From contig NC_019868.2 of NCBI RefSeq assembly GCF_002234675.1, forward strand, positions 27,294,293 to 27,358,292: a stretch of DNA of 64,000 nucleotides. The letters run 5' to 3'. Below the pieces are notes generated by a model, which worked only from the letters and a program-made list of their open reading frames with translations, did not search any database and was not told where the DNA came from. Made by a program: the position numbers and the translations under genes. Each line of letters opens with the position of its first letter. The first letter of the stretch is position 1. Positions 35,692-48,300 of this stretch are shown one piece after another. This DNA comes from Oryzias latipes. Its lineage: Eukaryota > Chordata > Actinopteri > Beloniformes > Adrianichthyidae.

Positions 35692-37282
35692 TACAGACCA
35701 AAAGTTTGGACACAGCTTCTCATTGAAAGAGTTTTCTTTATTTTCATGACTATGAAAATTGTAGATTCACACTGAAGGCATCAAACCTGTGAATTAACAC
35801 GTGTGGAATTATACACATAACAAAAAGTGTGAAACGACTGAAAATATGTCATATTGTAGGTTCTTCATAGTAGCCACCTTTTGCTTTGATTACTGCTTTG
35901 CACACTCTTGGCATTCTCTTGAGGAGCTTCCAGAGGTAGTCACCTGAAATGTTTTTCACCTCACAGGTGTGCCCTGTCAGGTTTAATACGTGTGATTTCT
36001 TGCCTTATAAATGGGGTTGGAACCATCAGTTGTGTTGTGCAGAAGTCAGGTGGAGACACAGCTGATAGTCCTGCTGAATAGACTGTTAGAATTTGTATTA
36101 TGGCAAGAAAAAAGCAGCTAAGTACAGAAAAACGAGTGGCCATCATTACTTTAAGAAAAGAAGGTCAGTCTGTCCGACAAATTGGAAAACTTTGAAAGTG
36201 TCCCCAAGTACAGTCACAAAAACCATAAAGCGCTACAAAGAAACTGGCTCACATGCGGACCCCCCCAGGAAAGGAAGACCAAGAGTCACCTCTGCTGCAG
36301 AGGATAAGTTCATCCAAGTCAGCAGCCTCAGAAATGGCAGGTTAACAGCAGCTCAGATTAGAGAGCAGGTCAATGTCACACAGAGTTCTAGCAGACACAT
36401 CTCTACAACAACTGTTCAAAGGAGACTGTGAATCAGGCCTTCATGGTAGAATATCTGCTAGGAAACCACTGCTAAAGAAAGGCAACAAGCAGAAGAGACT
36501 TGTTTGGACTAAAGAACACAACAAATGAACATCAGTGGAAATCTGTGCTTTGGTCTGATGAATCCAAATTGGAGATTATTGGTTCCAACCACCGTGTCTT
36601 TGTGCAACGCAGAAAAGGTGAACGGATGGACTCTACATGGCTGGTTCCCACCGTGAAGTATGGATGAGGAGGTGTGATGGTGTGGGGGTGCTTTGCTGGT
36701 GACACTGTTGGGGATTTATTCCAAATTGAAGGCATACTGAACCAGCATGGCTACCACAGCATCTTACAGCGGCATACTATTCCATCCGGTTTGGGTTTGG
36801 TTGGACCATCATTTATTTTTCAACAGGACAATGACCCCAAACACACCTCCAGGCTGGATGAGGGCTATTTGACCAAGAAGGAGAGTGATGGATGGCTGCG
36901 CCAGATGACCTGGCCTCCACAGTCACCGGACCTGAACCCAATCCAGATGGTTTGGGGTGAGCTGGACCGCAGACTGAAGGCAAAAGGGCCAACAAGTGCT
37001 AAGCATTCTGAGAACTCCTTCAAGTCTGTTGGAAGATCCATTTCAGGTGACTACCTCTGGAAGCTCATCAGGAGAATGCCAAGAGTGAGCAAAGCAGTAA
37101 TCAAATTAAAAGGTGGCTACTATGAAGAACCTAGAATATGACATATTTTCAGTTGTTTCACACTTTTTTATGTATATAATTCCACATGTGTTCATTCACA
37201 GTTTTGATGCCTTCAGTGTGAATCTATGAAAATAAAGAAAACTCTTTAAATGAAAAGGTGTGTCCAAACCTTTGGTCTGTAC
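35692..37282 (+). mobile_element. Tc1-like DNA transposon, nearly full length, inactive
   Basis: Terminal inverted repeats: left TACAGACCAAAAGTTTGGAC, right GTCCAAACCTTTGGTCTGTA. Inserted at TA within a TA-rich microsatellite. Subterminal blocks (ATTCACACTGAAGGCATCAA) are repeated inverted near the right end. About 1.6 kb, the usual Tc1 size. Confidence 0.85.
36100..37141 (+). pseudogene. Tc1 transposase pseudogene
   Basis: Starts MARKKQLSTEKRVAIITLRK. A one-base loss near 36184 shifts the frame before TLKVSPSTVTKTIKRYKETG; a stop follows QRRL at about 36430, and another precedes MVWGCF. The first two catalytic aspartates remain (LWSDES, QQDNDPKH), but the third acidic residue of the NPIE motif reads NPIQ. 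Stop at 37139-37141. Confidence 0.8.
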
Positions 37283-37285
37283 TGC

Positions 37286-37286
<1 letters not shown>

Positions 37287-37350
<64 letters not shown>
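37287..37350. repeat. TA microsatellite right of the Tc1 element
   Basis: About 64 bases of TA, the continuation of the target microsatellite. Confidence 0.85.
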
Positions 37351-37352
<2 letters not shown>

Positions 37353-38560
37353 AAATATTAAAACAAAAAGCAAATATACGCTAATTATTGTGAATACCAA
37401 GACGGAAAAATAGAGAGAAAATTTCCTTATTTCACATTTTTATGAGAAATTCTATAATTTCAGCCAATTATCTGATCTTTGCTGATTTTTTAATTTAATT
37501 ATAAAATTTTGATTTCACATTAGAAATCACATGTAGCATTAAAACATATGTATAAATCTTCTCATGAACATTAACCATTTGTTTTTATCTCACACAAATA
37601 AAAACAAGTAAAGTGTTAATAAAAATTCAAAGAATCAGACTAAAAAATTGTCGTCCTCTTGCCCTGATCCATCTTTAAAATCTAAATGCCATACAATAAT
37701 TTTGAATTAGAAATATTTATTGAAAGCTTAAATGTTTTAGCAAATCAAGTGCTTTTCGTCATCAATTTGCAGTACCATGCTACTACCAGCAGGGGGCTGC
37801 AGGATGGATGACTGTACTGCTGGCTTTGTCAAAATGCAAATTATTGTGACTTTTTTGGCCAGAATCCTTTCTGATTTTATGCAACTTTATTATTTTTTTA
37901 GAAAGAATTATTATTATTGGACATGCAATACACTGCTTTCTTCTTCCCTTCATCTATCCATCTATCTTTTTTTTCTGTCTCTTAGCCACCTTTTCCAGCC
38001 CCTCACAGGGAGGACAGAGCAACACCTCCTTTGCTTTGGAGACGTCAGTTTCTGACGTCTGAATTTCTGCAAGCATGGTGTCGAGCTCACTCATTGTTTC
38101 TCCTTCACTTGTGCGTAAAATAACCTGAGCTCCACCTGTAAAAATGACCCACTCCCAGCATGAAGGAGGTGCTCCCCTTTTTTACCCCTCAGCAAACTTT
38201 CATCAGATTTTTTGCCACTGTTCCTTTATTGGGAGCTGAAAACCACTTTAGTGAGAGCCGAAGGGGGAAAAAAGAGGGTTGATGGAAAATATATATATAT
38301 AAAAGTAACATAAGATTTCCAACCCAGTAGAAGTCAGACGTCTCCCTTTAGAAAAATTAAAAAAAAAGATTTTTATTTTTATTTTTGTTACTATTATGAA
38401 AAATAAAATGAACAATTGTGTTGTTGTTGTTTTGTTTTTTTTGGGGGGGGGGGGGTCATCAATAAAACACAAATAGAAAAATAGTTTTTTTTTTTAATGT
38501 GAAATACTTTGTAACATGACAGAGGCTTCCTTTCAAAATAAAAGACACCCTGTGAAACAT
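37351..38560. other. Intergenic, nothing recognised
   Basis: AT-rich DNA with a 14-15 base G run near 38442-38455. Confidence 0.5.
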
Positions 38561-39031
38561 AGGATCTTCTCACTGCAGCAGTATTAATAAAAACAACAGA
38601 CTATTTTACTATTTGTGGTGCATCTCAGCCGGAAGTCTAATGAACTAAAATTAAATCAGAGCCAATTAATTGACCCCACTGTATTTTTTGAACCATGAGG
38701 CGCTTAAAATTCTGGAATTTGTTCAAATTTTGTTTATTCTGGTGTGGCTTAAGTAGGAATTCTAGTTGTGCTTAATATCTGTCTTAAACGGCGCTCAAAA
38801 ATCTGTCAAGATGTTTCAGCCGGACTTTGGTAAACTACGAAGATTTGATGGCATGTTGGAGAATTGCGGCGGAACTTCGTGGAGCGATACCTACATTGTG
38901 TAATTTGTGAACGAGCTGAACAAAGTTTGAGTTACTTTACATTTAATTTTAAAACTCAAAAGCCTTTTATTTTATTTTGACCAAAGAGCCACATGTGGCT
39001 CTGGAGCCTCAGGTTGCAGACCCCTGTCTTG
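38561..39031. repeat. hAT-type non-autonomous repeat family E, copy 1
   Basis: Ends GGTTGCAGACCCCTG preceded by GAGCCACATGTGGCTCTGGA. Shares a CAAAGATCTGTCAA-like segment and the end with 61640-62361. Confidence 0.55.
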
Positions 39032-39179
39032 GGTTATTTACTTTATTCAGTATAAAAACAATGTTTTGTCATTTGCAAAATGCATAGTTTCTTAATAAAA
39101 ACAAACAATATAATATTTTCCTCAACTTACTGCATTTACTAGTCTGAAAGTATTTCCTGCATATGCCTCAACTGTGCAG

Positions 39180-39361
39180 GACTGAGATCTTGTCTCTCTG
39201 CTGCCCTCTGGTGGTTTGTCTCTGCACACCAGAGCGAGGCGGAGAAAAAAAAAGAGGGCGGCGGAGGAAGAGCTGCACAAGTGCAAGTCTACAAAAAGTA
39301 CTGAGGAAGTAACAGCTGACGGCAAGCTTCAAAAAAACACAACGGAAGGACGCATCTAAAT
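39180..39361 (+). promoter_or_regulatory. Presumed fchsd1 5' UTR and promoter region
   Basis: A GC-richer patch (GAGGGCGGCGGAGGAAGAGC) directly before the fchsd1 ATG. No TATA box seen. Confidence 0.4.
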
Positions 39362-42300
39362 ATGCAGCCACCACCTAGAAAGGTAAGATCCTGCAGATGA
39401 ATAACTTAAATGAAAAGCTGAAGAGAGAACGTTTACCTGTTTTGTTTTCCTATTTCTCTTTATTAATATTTTTCTTATATTATCTTCCGCCTTTTTTCGG
39501 CACCTAACTCCATCTACATTTTTTCACCTATTATATCCATTCAACTATTCAAATGTTCAGCTCTCAGTTTATTCCTGCCATGACGTCTGGTCCTTCAAAC
39601 CTTGAACTTTTTGAGATATTCTAGGATTTCCAGGATTTTTTTTTTTTTGCTCCTTAGGTACCAAAAAGGCTTGGTGCAGAAGGTCCCCGGTTCAAGACCC
39701 GGCTCGCACATTTTTCGCCAACACATTTTTATTAGTTCAGCCATTTCTTCAGCAAATTTAGCTTTTTTTCCCCACACATACAGCATTCAATCCTGCATTT
39801 TCTTCTGAAACTGCAGCTCCTGCTAGTTTTTTTACTGTTACTTCAAGTGTGATCTCCTAAACTGACTCATTAATGCTGATGCTCATTCAAATCAAATAAA
39901 ATGCATGGTTTTCTTTTTCTTCTTTTGACAGCCTATCACTGTGGTGAGCAGCACATAAGGCAAATAAGATGATTTTTCTACTAAATTAAATAAAAAAGTT
40001 TAAAAATAAATATACCCGTTATACTTATTCTAATGTTTTCAAATTAAACCTTTTTTTATTTTAAAGTGGTAACTCAGAATAATGTTAACGTGTTGGTGAG
40101 ATTTGTTTTCAACTGTTTCCTGCTGTTGTCTACCAAATGGGGGGGGGGGGGGGGGGGGATTAAATAGCTTTAAACAATTTTGGGTGAGGAAACCTTCTTT
40201 AGTGAAAAGAAAATGACATAAAAAATACATTTATAACAGAGTTACTGCTCTAAAACCCGAATATTTCCCAGCCAAACAAAAGGAAAATATGAATGATTGC
40301 TGGCATGAAGACTGCAGGTCTGAATCAAAAACCAGAAACTTTGGCTTGTTGTAAAACAGAGAATAACAGAACAGAAATCAGAATGCTTTGAACTGAACAC
40401 CGGCGGGTTTCTGTCTGTCAGAATCCATTAAGTCCATTTAGAAAACATTTCTCTGCTCATCCAAGTCGCTTTTTCAGTTCTTCAAGCCTTTAAAGTCCTG
40501 CTGATGATCTTTCCATTTCTTTTCCAAGTCTTCCCACTGGTCTTTAAGTTATTATGATGCCATTTTTGGCCTAAATAAAAAAACCTGTGTCTTTTTCTAG
40601 TACATAGTTTCTGCAGAGCAGAAGTAGAAATTCCCCTCCGAGTTGTGGCCGGGCCTCCTACCCCCTCTTCCCCTTCCCATTGTGGAGCGGAGCAGGGAAC
40701 TTGTGGCTCTCCCAGCTTATTTTCTACGCCACAAATAAGCTTATTTGTTCGTCTGCTTGAATAAAGAAATACACAGACATTCAATTTTAAGGTACTATAT
40801 GTCCTCCGTCATCCAAAAAATGTCACAGGAACACATTCAAAACACTAGAAACACCCATTTTTATAGGAGTTGGTGCAATTTCTCCTAAAACCGGGGAACT
40901 AGACTGACCTGGATGATGGAGATCTTCAGCCTTTTCTGCTAAAATCTGTTTTCTAAATCATTCTACTTTTAATATTTGCACCAAAAAACTCACAGATTTT
41001 TGTACGTGAAGATTAGTTCACAGTCAGTTTAAAGCCATTTCCTCCATGTTTTTTATGATGCTATTTCCAGCAATAACACCAGTCATTACCAGCCATTGAA
41101 ACCAGATCATGGGACCATTCAAGTGGCCCAAACCTGAACTGGTTTCGTTTTGTTTTTGTTCAAGGAGATCCAAGAGGTGAAGCTGGTGTTTTCAGAGCAG
41201 CTCAGCAAACTGCAGACCAAACAGCATCAGGACATCGAACTGCTGGAGGAGATCAGGTAGAAAGACGCGCCTTTCTATTTGCCAGCCAGAGAGAGCAATG
41301 AAAACAAACAGAAAAACAAAAAAATGAGGCGTTGAATTACAGATTTGGATGTTGTTTTGGTTTTTTCTGCTCCCACAGGTCCTTCAGTAAGCAAAGAGCC
41401 GCCATAGAGAAGGAGTATGGTCAGGTGCGTCTGCAGAAGCTATTTTTGTTCACTACCTGCTCGGTTACCGGCAACAAACGGCGTTTACTGAAAACACTCA
41501 GATTGAATTGATTTTTGATCCAATAATTGTATCTGAGGGCTGTTTTTTTTTCCTGGTCCTCCCTCCTTCAGCTCACATGCAGCTGAGTCCAACTTAAAAC
41601 ACGTTAAGAAAATATAGAATAGAAGATGTTTTTTTTTTTTTTTTTTAAGTGAAGAAATCAGCTTATAGAACTGGTAGAATTTGTCTTGGTAAGATTTCCT
41701 AAAATAAAATGTGATGCTCTCCTTTTAAGACACAAAATACATCTAGTAGTCATAAACATTCATATTTAGGTCTATTGATCTGATTATTGGAAATGTTTGT
41801 CTGTAAATAAGAGTTTTTCATCTTTAACTCTTTAAAATATACACTTTTACCCCAATTTATCCTATTTTAAGCTCTATAACAGTCTCATCGTCCTTTTTTC
41901 TGTACCACAATCATCTTAAAGTTAGATTAGAATTACACACTAAGATCAGTTTGTCCTAAAAACTTTTCAGTTTTGCCCAATCAAGAAAGTTTGTTTCTTG
42001 GGGGGAAAAAGAAAATGACAAAATACCTTTTATTGATAAAATATCTGCTAAAAAATATTATGCAAAGTAACAAAAAACGTGTTTTGTTGTTTGCTAAAAA
42101 TAAGATGTTTCAAACTTAAAAGTTACTTGGAAGTTGGTTTTGTGTGAAAAAAGATATTTAAACAAGGAACCAGTTTAAAAAAATCAGTGAAATTTAGTGT
42201 TTCTGAAGTGAAAACATACAGTATAAACTTATTTTTCCTTTACATGACAAAAGCAAACAAATGTTCTAAGGAGATACTGACGTCTCGGTGCAGAATGTGT

Positions 42301-45300
42301 CATGTCTGTGCAGACATCACATAAATGAATATGTGTGTGTGCGTGTGTGTGTGTGTGTGTGTGTTGGAGGGGGGGTGGAATTGACCTTAAAAAAATGCCA
42401 AATTCAAAGTTCCTATTTTTTAATCATTTTAAACATATTTTTAATTTATGTTGGTTTTGTATCTAAACTCTGACTGCAGTTTTATTTTCTGAAAACAAAT
42501 ATAATTGCCAGAAAAAATAAATGTTATATATATATATATATATTAATAAGTAGTAAGTTATAAGGAATAAGGGTAATAAGGTAATAAGGTAAAAAAATTG
42601 AAAAAGTTATTTATTTTTAATTACTTTATTTTTAAAGTAATTAAAAATAAATTACATAAAATAATTAAATTAAAAAAAGTTGGGTAAAATGCGTCTCAAA
42701 AATGATGCTGCAGAAAAATATTTTTTATATGCAGGTATTATGAAAGTTAAAAAAGATAAAACTAACATGACAACTGAACTGTGAAGCCTACTAAAAGAAA
42801 AACAAACCAAAAAAAAACATTTTAAATGACCTAGCAGCTAGTAATGAGACCCTCCTAAGACTATGAACTGGAAACAGACTAGAATGGAGAAATTCAACAA
42901 ACTCCTGATTCTATTTCTACATTTAGACCTGAACTTTTAATAACCTTTTAAAACCTTTAAAACATTTAACCTTTCTGAATTAAAGAATAATTTAGACGTC
43001 TGCATGTGACCCAACTGCGTTTGGACTGGAAACTGTTTTAGGCTCTTCAGAGATTAGCGATCCAGCATCAAAAGAGAGACTGGCAAAGAGGAACGACGGA
43101 CGCCGTCACATCTGGGTAACGATACACAAACACAAAGCTCATACGGATGTTACAACTTCTTACCTTGACTAGTTTGAGCTATTCGGTGCGAATAATCATT
43201 GAAAGCAGAGCAAAATCTGCCTTAACTTTGGAGAGAGGAACTTTGTTACCTGAATTACTTTGTAAATCAAGTTATTGAAACAGGTTTTCACATAGAAAAA
43301 AATATTCATGCAGATTTTTAAATCAAATTAAAAACAAAATTCTAAGGCAAATGGAAACCTCTTCAGAGCCTGTTCAAATTTAACAACTTGAAAATAAAAC
43401 GTGACAGATTATGTCAGTTTATTGATATAAAGCAACAATTAACAGGTTTTCTTTGAGGCTGAATTCAGAACATTTGTCGTAACTCCGTGTTTTCAGGAGC
43501 GTGTTTTGCGCGTGGCGCTCTCTGGTCGATGCCACAGCTCAAATCGCAGCAACTCGACTGTCTGCTGCCGAACAGTACCGCAATCTGACCGGTCACGCCT
43601 CCAGGAGTCTCCACAACGCCAAGGACGTTCGCGTGAAGAGGGTGAGTGGGTAAAAGGACGCATTGATCTGTGGATAGCAGCACCTGCTTTTCACTGATGC
43701 AGGTGTTTGTGTGTTAGGGCCTGGAACGACTTCAGCGGGTGCAGGGTGAAGTGCTGGATGCACTACGGGAGCTGCACGGGGTCAAAAAAAGCTACCATCA
43801 CCTCATTCACATCACTGATGTGGCCAGAGAGAAAGCTGCTGATGCACAGATCAAGTGAGGACCTTGAACTTCACCTCATTTGAAGGGCGATCAAGCACGG
43901 ATTCTTGAATGTGTACCGTCCATGGTGTTCACACTGGACAAGCAGGGATGGGCTTCTTCTTCGTTTTTCTTTCCTTTCTCTATCGTTTACTAGAGAATGT
44001 CCCCCTGTTACGGTTGGAAGTGGTCCAAATCTCGCTCCAAGTTTTTCCTTTCACAGCTCTTCTCAAATATATGAAAGACTTGGTGTCATAGAAGCAAACG
44101 GCAAACTTCTCCTCCGTTATCAATTTTCAACTTCCTTAGATTAAAGGGGGCCTCATTACCAAATCCCTTATGGATTAAAGTTCGACCTGGTTTAACTTAA
44201 AACGCGTGTTCCATAGCCACATGTTTTGTATAAACAGTCAAAAAATGGTCCTAGTCCAAAACGTGAGTTTTTGCCTCGTTTACATAGACTTTTCATTGGA
44301 AGTGGCCTCTTGAATGATTGTTGACGAGGGCAGTGTGAACGTAGCTTTAGACTCTGGCCAAACCCGACTTCATTCCCTACCCCTCTGACTCCTCCCTATT
44401 GCTCCAGTTGTAGGGGCATAAGGAGCTGTAGTGGTGTCCAGACTCATTTTTTCAAGGCGGATCCTGGTCGTGCATGTGAAGCGGAAGAGAAATGTATTTA
44501 TTCACGAGGGCGTGCAGGTGTCCATTTGACTTTTTGCTTTTGCATTACTTTTTAAAATAGTTGTGAAACCACTGTTGCGTATTTTCCGAGCGCTTGCAGC
44601 TAAGCGCTCATGTAGAAAGCCGGGGAATATTCATGACGTCATCAATTGGTGGTAATGTCCGGATTTGAAGGCTCTGCTTGGGGGATTAAACGTAGGGGCA
44701 GGGAATGAAATCGGATTCGGCCTCTGTTACTCTGAGACTGACACAATTTACCTTTGCTGTCATCTTCTATCCCCATCTATCCCCATTGGTCGAATGAAAT
44801 ATTTGAGGAAAAAGTCAATTTCTTTTTTTTGTTTTCCAGAGCCAGGAAAAGTGAACATGGGATCTTCCACTTCAAAACAGGGATACAGAAGATGAGCGCT
44901 AAAGTATGGACATGCAAAAAATTGTTTTTTTTCTTACCCTTAAATTTCCCGTTTGATCACTATCTTCCTGTTTTCCTGAAACCGCATGTTGACAAAACAT
45001 ATTTAGTGTTGACTATCTAAGGATTCACCTTTGGATCTATGACTTCTTCATGGCAAAGCCTGGAAAAGGACTTTATCACAGGTTGGATCTGTGATACTCT
45101 TTGCTTTAGCAATGAACAGGACAGTCAAACAGGCAGAGGTGGAATGGAGGGGCTGCCGGGTTCAAATCCAACATCAGTGTCCAAACACTGGTTGCTCTTT
45201 AGCTGGGCGGAATGGACCATCACAAGCCATTTAATTTCAGGTCCCTGGTCCTGAGGATAGGGAGGATGCCTCAACTTGGATAGGATCGCACCAACTACGG

Positions 45301-48300
45301 AAAATGTCTCCAAGCTGCACAGTTTTTTAGAACATTGTTTCATTTGTGCCAGTTACGACCTTCTGATAACCAAATATGTCTATGTGTCTGCAGCTGAATG
45401 CCAGGCTTAAAGAGTGTGATGACCGTTTGACCGAAATCCGTAACGAGTACTTGCTGACCGTGGCTGCGGTCAACGCCCATCAACAGCACTACCACTCACA
45501 TGACCTACCACTCATTATGAAGGTGAGGTCTCTTAACAGCTCATCAATTAGAAAATCCCCAAAATAACCAGTCAGTCTGTGCATAAGCAATTAAACAACA
45601 ACTGCATGAAGCATTTTGTACGTAAAAGCCCTGCTGGTAGACATGCACAAAGGGAAATGATTCTCCTTCATCAGAACCCAACAGGGTTCATCAGTTTCAG
45701 AGAGAAGATTAAAAAAATAAAGACTCTGGAGCATCTCCAGTAAAGAAGAAAGACAAACAAAGGTGTTGCATAACACAAACCCGTTGAATTTACAAATACT
45801 TGTTCAGATACCAACATTTATGAAGATCCTTCTCTTGGAGAACACACAAAAGCTTGGCCAAACCTTTGTGTCCAAACATTGTTAACTGTGTTTATAATGA
45901 TGAGAGGAACGGCTGACTGTATAGTAGAACTGGAATGAGTGACTGCTACCCGCTGGCGTTCCAAACAGGAAGCATCCGCTGGTTCCAAGAAGCCAAAGTC
46001 CCATAGACTTCAATAGAGCAATAAACAGCCATTCTTGATCTGATACCTTTTTCAACATCTTGATAATCCTATTTTCTCTCTAGTCCAACCCATTTAAGTT
46101 ATAAACTGGCCAATCGGACGCCTAGAGAAAACTATGTGGTCTCACGTTGAAAGTTTAAAACATTTAACAGACAAATCACTGCTTACTAAAGTCGCCTGGT
46201 TCCAGCATGGCGGCGTCCATATCGCTAAAAAAAACATGGCAACTGAATTGACTTCATATGGTTGGAGCCAGAAATAAATCATTTTCTATGGGTGACGTCA
46301 CACTCACTCACTCCAGTCCTCAGATACAGTCAATGGGAGTCACTCACAACACCAGTAATACAGTAGCATGTCTTTTGTTCTCTTTTGTCTTTCTCAGCAG
46401 ATGGATGGGGATATTTATGATGACCTAAGGCACCACTTTACCTTGTTGTGTGGGACAGAAATGGACGCCTGCTTGACCATACAGAAGCGGTTCATCAGCA
46501 CATGGGACAGTGTAACCAAGGTCTGTGTTTTGTGTGTAACGCTTATGCTCGTTAATCAACCATCTAACCATTTTGAGATAGTATTGTTGTCAGAAATGGT
46601 AGTGATGGAAGAACCGTAGGTATTAAGACAGACTTGAAGACAACAAAACATGATGCTGGGTGGGAAGAAAGGCTCTTTAGAAATCCAAACAAAAGGCTAG
46701 CATCGGGAAAGGGGTTTAGAGGCGACCCATGGCCATGGGCTATCCCCTTAGAACGAGCAGCCTGTGGGGTGATCCCCTAAAAAGGCAGCTAGCAGAGCAG
46801 TGTTCCAGTGGACAAAGAAGTGGATCCTCGGCAACTTCCTTAGAACAGTTAAAACAGAAGAAGAGCAACCCTGTGAGTTTCTCAATACATGGGGCTAAAG
46901 AACGGCATCTTGGTGACCTCTTTAGAACAGATGGACAAAAGAGGAGTGTCCCAGGACAACTGCAAGGAGGAGGTGAGCAGAACAGGAATGTCTGCACTGT
47001 CCTCCAACTAGGTAGACAGAAGAGAAGTGTCCCCACTTACTTCATTGGAATGACATCCAGGAGGAGTGTCCAAGGAGATCTCCTTAAGGCAAATGAGAAA
47101 AAAAGGAGCATCCCTAGTATCCTCCTACTAGATACACAGAAGAGCAGTTCCCCAGGAAAAATCCCAAAAGCAGGTGAGAAGAAGAGGAGTGTCTCCAGTG
47201 TCCTTCTCCAACTAGGTATGCAGAAGAGCAGCATCCAGTAGTCTCCTCAGAAGAGGCAAGCAGAAGAGAGTCCCCACTAACTTTCCTAGAAAGACATGCA
47301 GAAGAGGAGTGTCCTTGGAGGTCTCCTTAGAGCAGAATTTAGAGTGTCCCCAATACCCTTTTTCTACTAGATAGACAGAAGAGGAGCATTCAGGTGACCT
47401 TTTAAGGGGCAAGCAAAAGTGGACTCTCCCCACCAACCTTGGAATGGCATGCAGAAGGGGAGAGTCCCAGGAGATTTTTTCTTTTAGTGCAGATGAGCAG
47501 AAATGAAGCGTTTCCAGTACCCCTCCTCTTCGTCAGACAGCAGAGGAGCATTCTGGTGACCTCCTTAGAACAGGCAAGGAGAGGAGCAGAATCCCATCAC
47601 CTTTCTGAGAACAAGCAAACATGATGAAGCTACTGGGTAACCCGACATGGCATGGATCGGCATTGTGTGGGCTGCCATTGCAAAACGCACAAAATAATTC
47701 CTTTTAGAAGTTTAATAAAATAACTCAGACGGAGTTTGACAAAAATTCAAACCGGAACTGACTTGTGAAATTTTCCCACTCTGGAAAATTCACTGCAAAG
47801 CAGTAAAATTGAAAATGCTTTCTGTTCAATAATAACACACGCTTTTGTTGTTGTTTTTTTAACTGTCAGGTGACCAGAGACAGAAATGTTCAAGAGTTTC
47901 TCCAAGAATCAATTTCCTTCAGTAAAACACCAGATTTCACCTTCCAGCCTGCTCCACGGGACAAGGTCAGCATGAGCTTCTGCTTTACAGCATTTGTGGG
48001 AACAAATGTTAATAGATATTCACAGATGCATGAACGACATAAACTTATTTTGTTGTTGTACATTTATTATTTTTGTACTTTTGTGGAACTCCTTTTTAAC
48101 CTCCTCTTTCCTAAAGGTCTAATTTGTTTAAAACACCGGCTATATCTTTGGTCGTTGAGGTCTTTTTTTGGGAAGACATTATTCTTTAATATCTACTGAG
48201 TATGTATATAATTAGCTCGTGCTGGTTTGCGGCGCCTTCCATCCGTGGAACCAGGGTTCGAATCCGGGCTGCTCCCTATTCCCTTCTCTACTTCTGTGCC

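Noticed and set aside
35692-37282. Active transposon
   Set aside because: Frameshift, stops and loss of the third catalytic acidic residue make it non-autonomous.
45140-45180. tRNA gene from the GGGTTCAAATCC motif
   Set aside because: Only a B-box-like motif; no A box or cloverleaf. Probably part of a SINE or chance.
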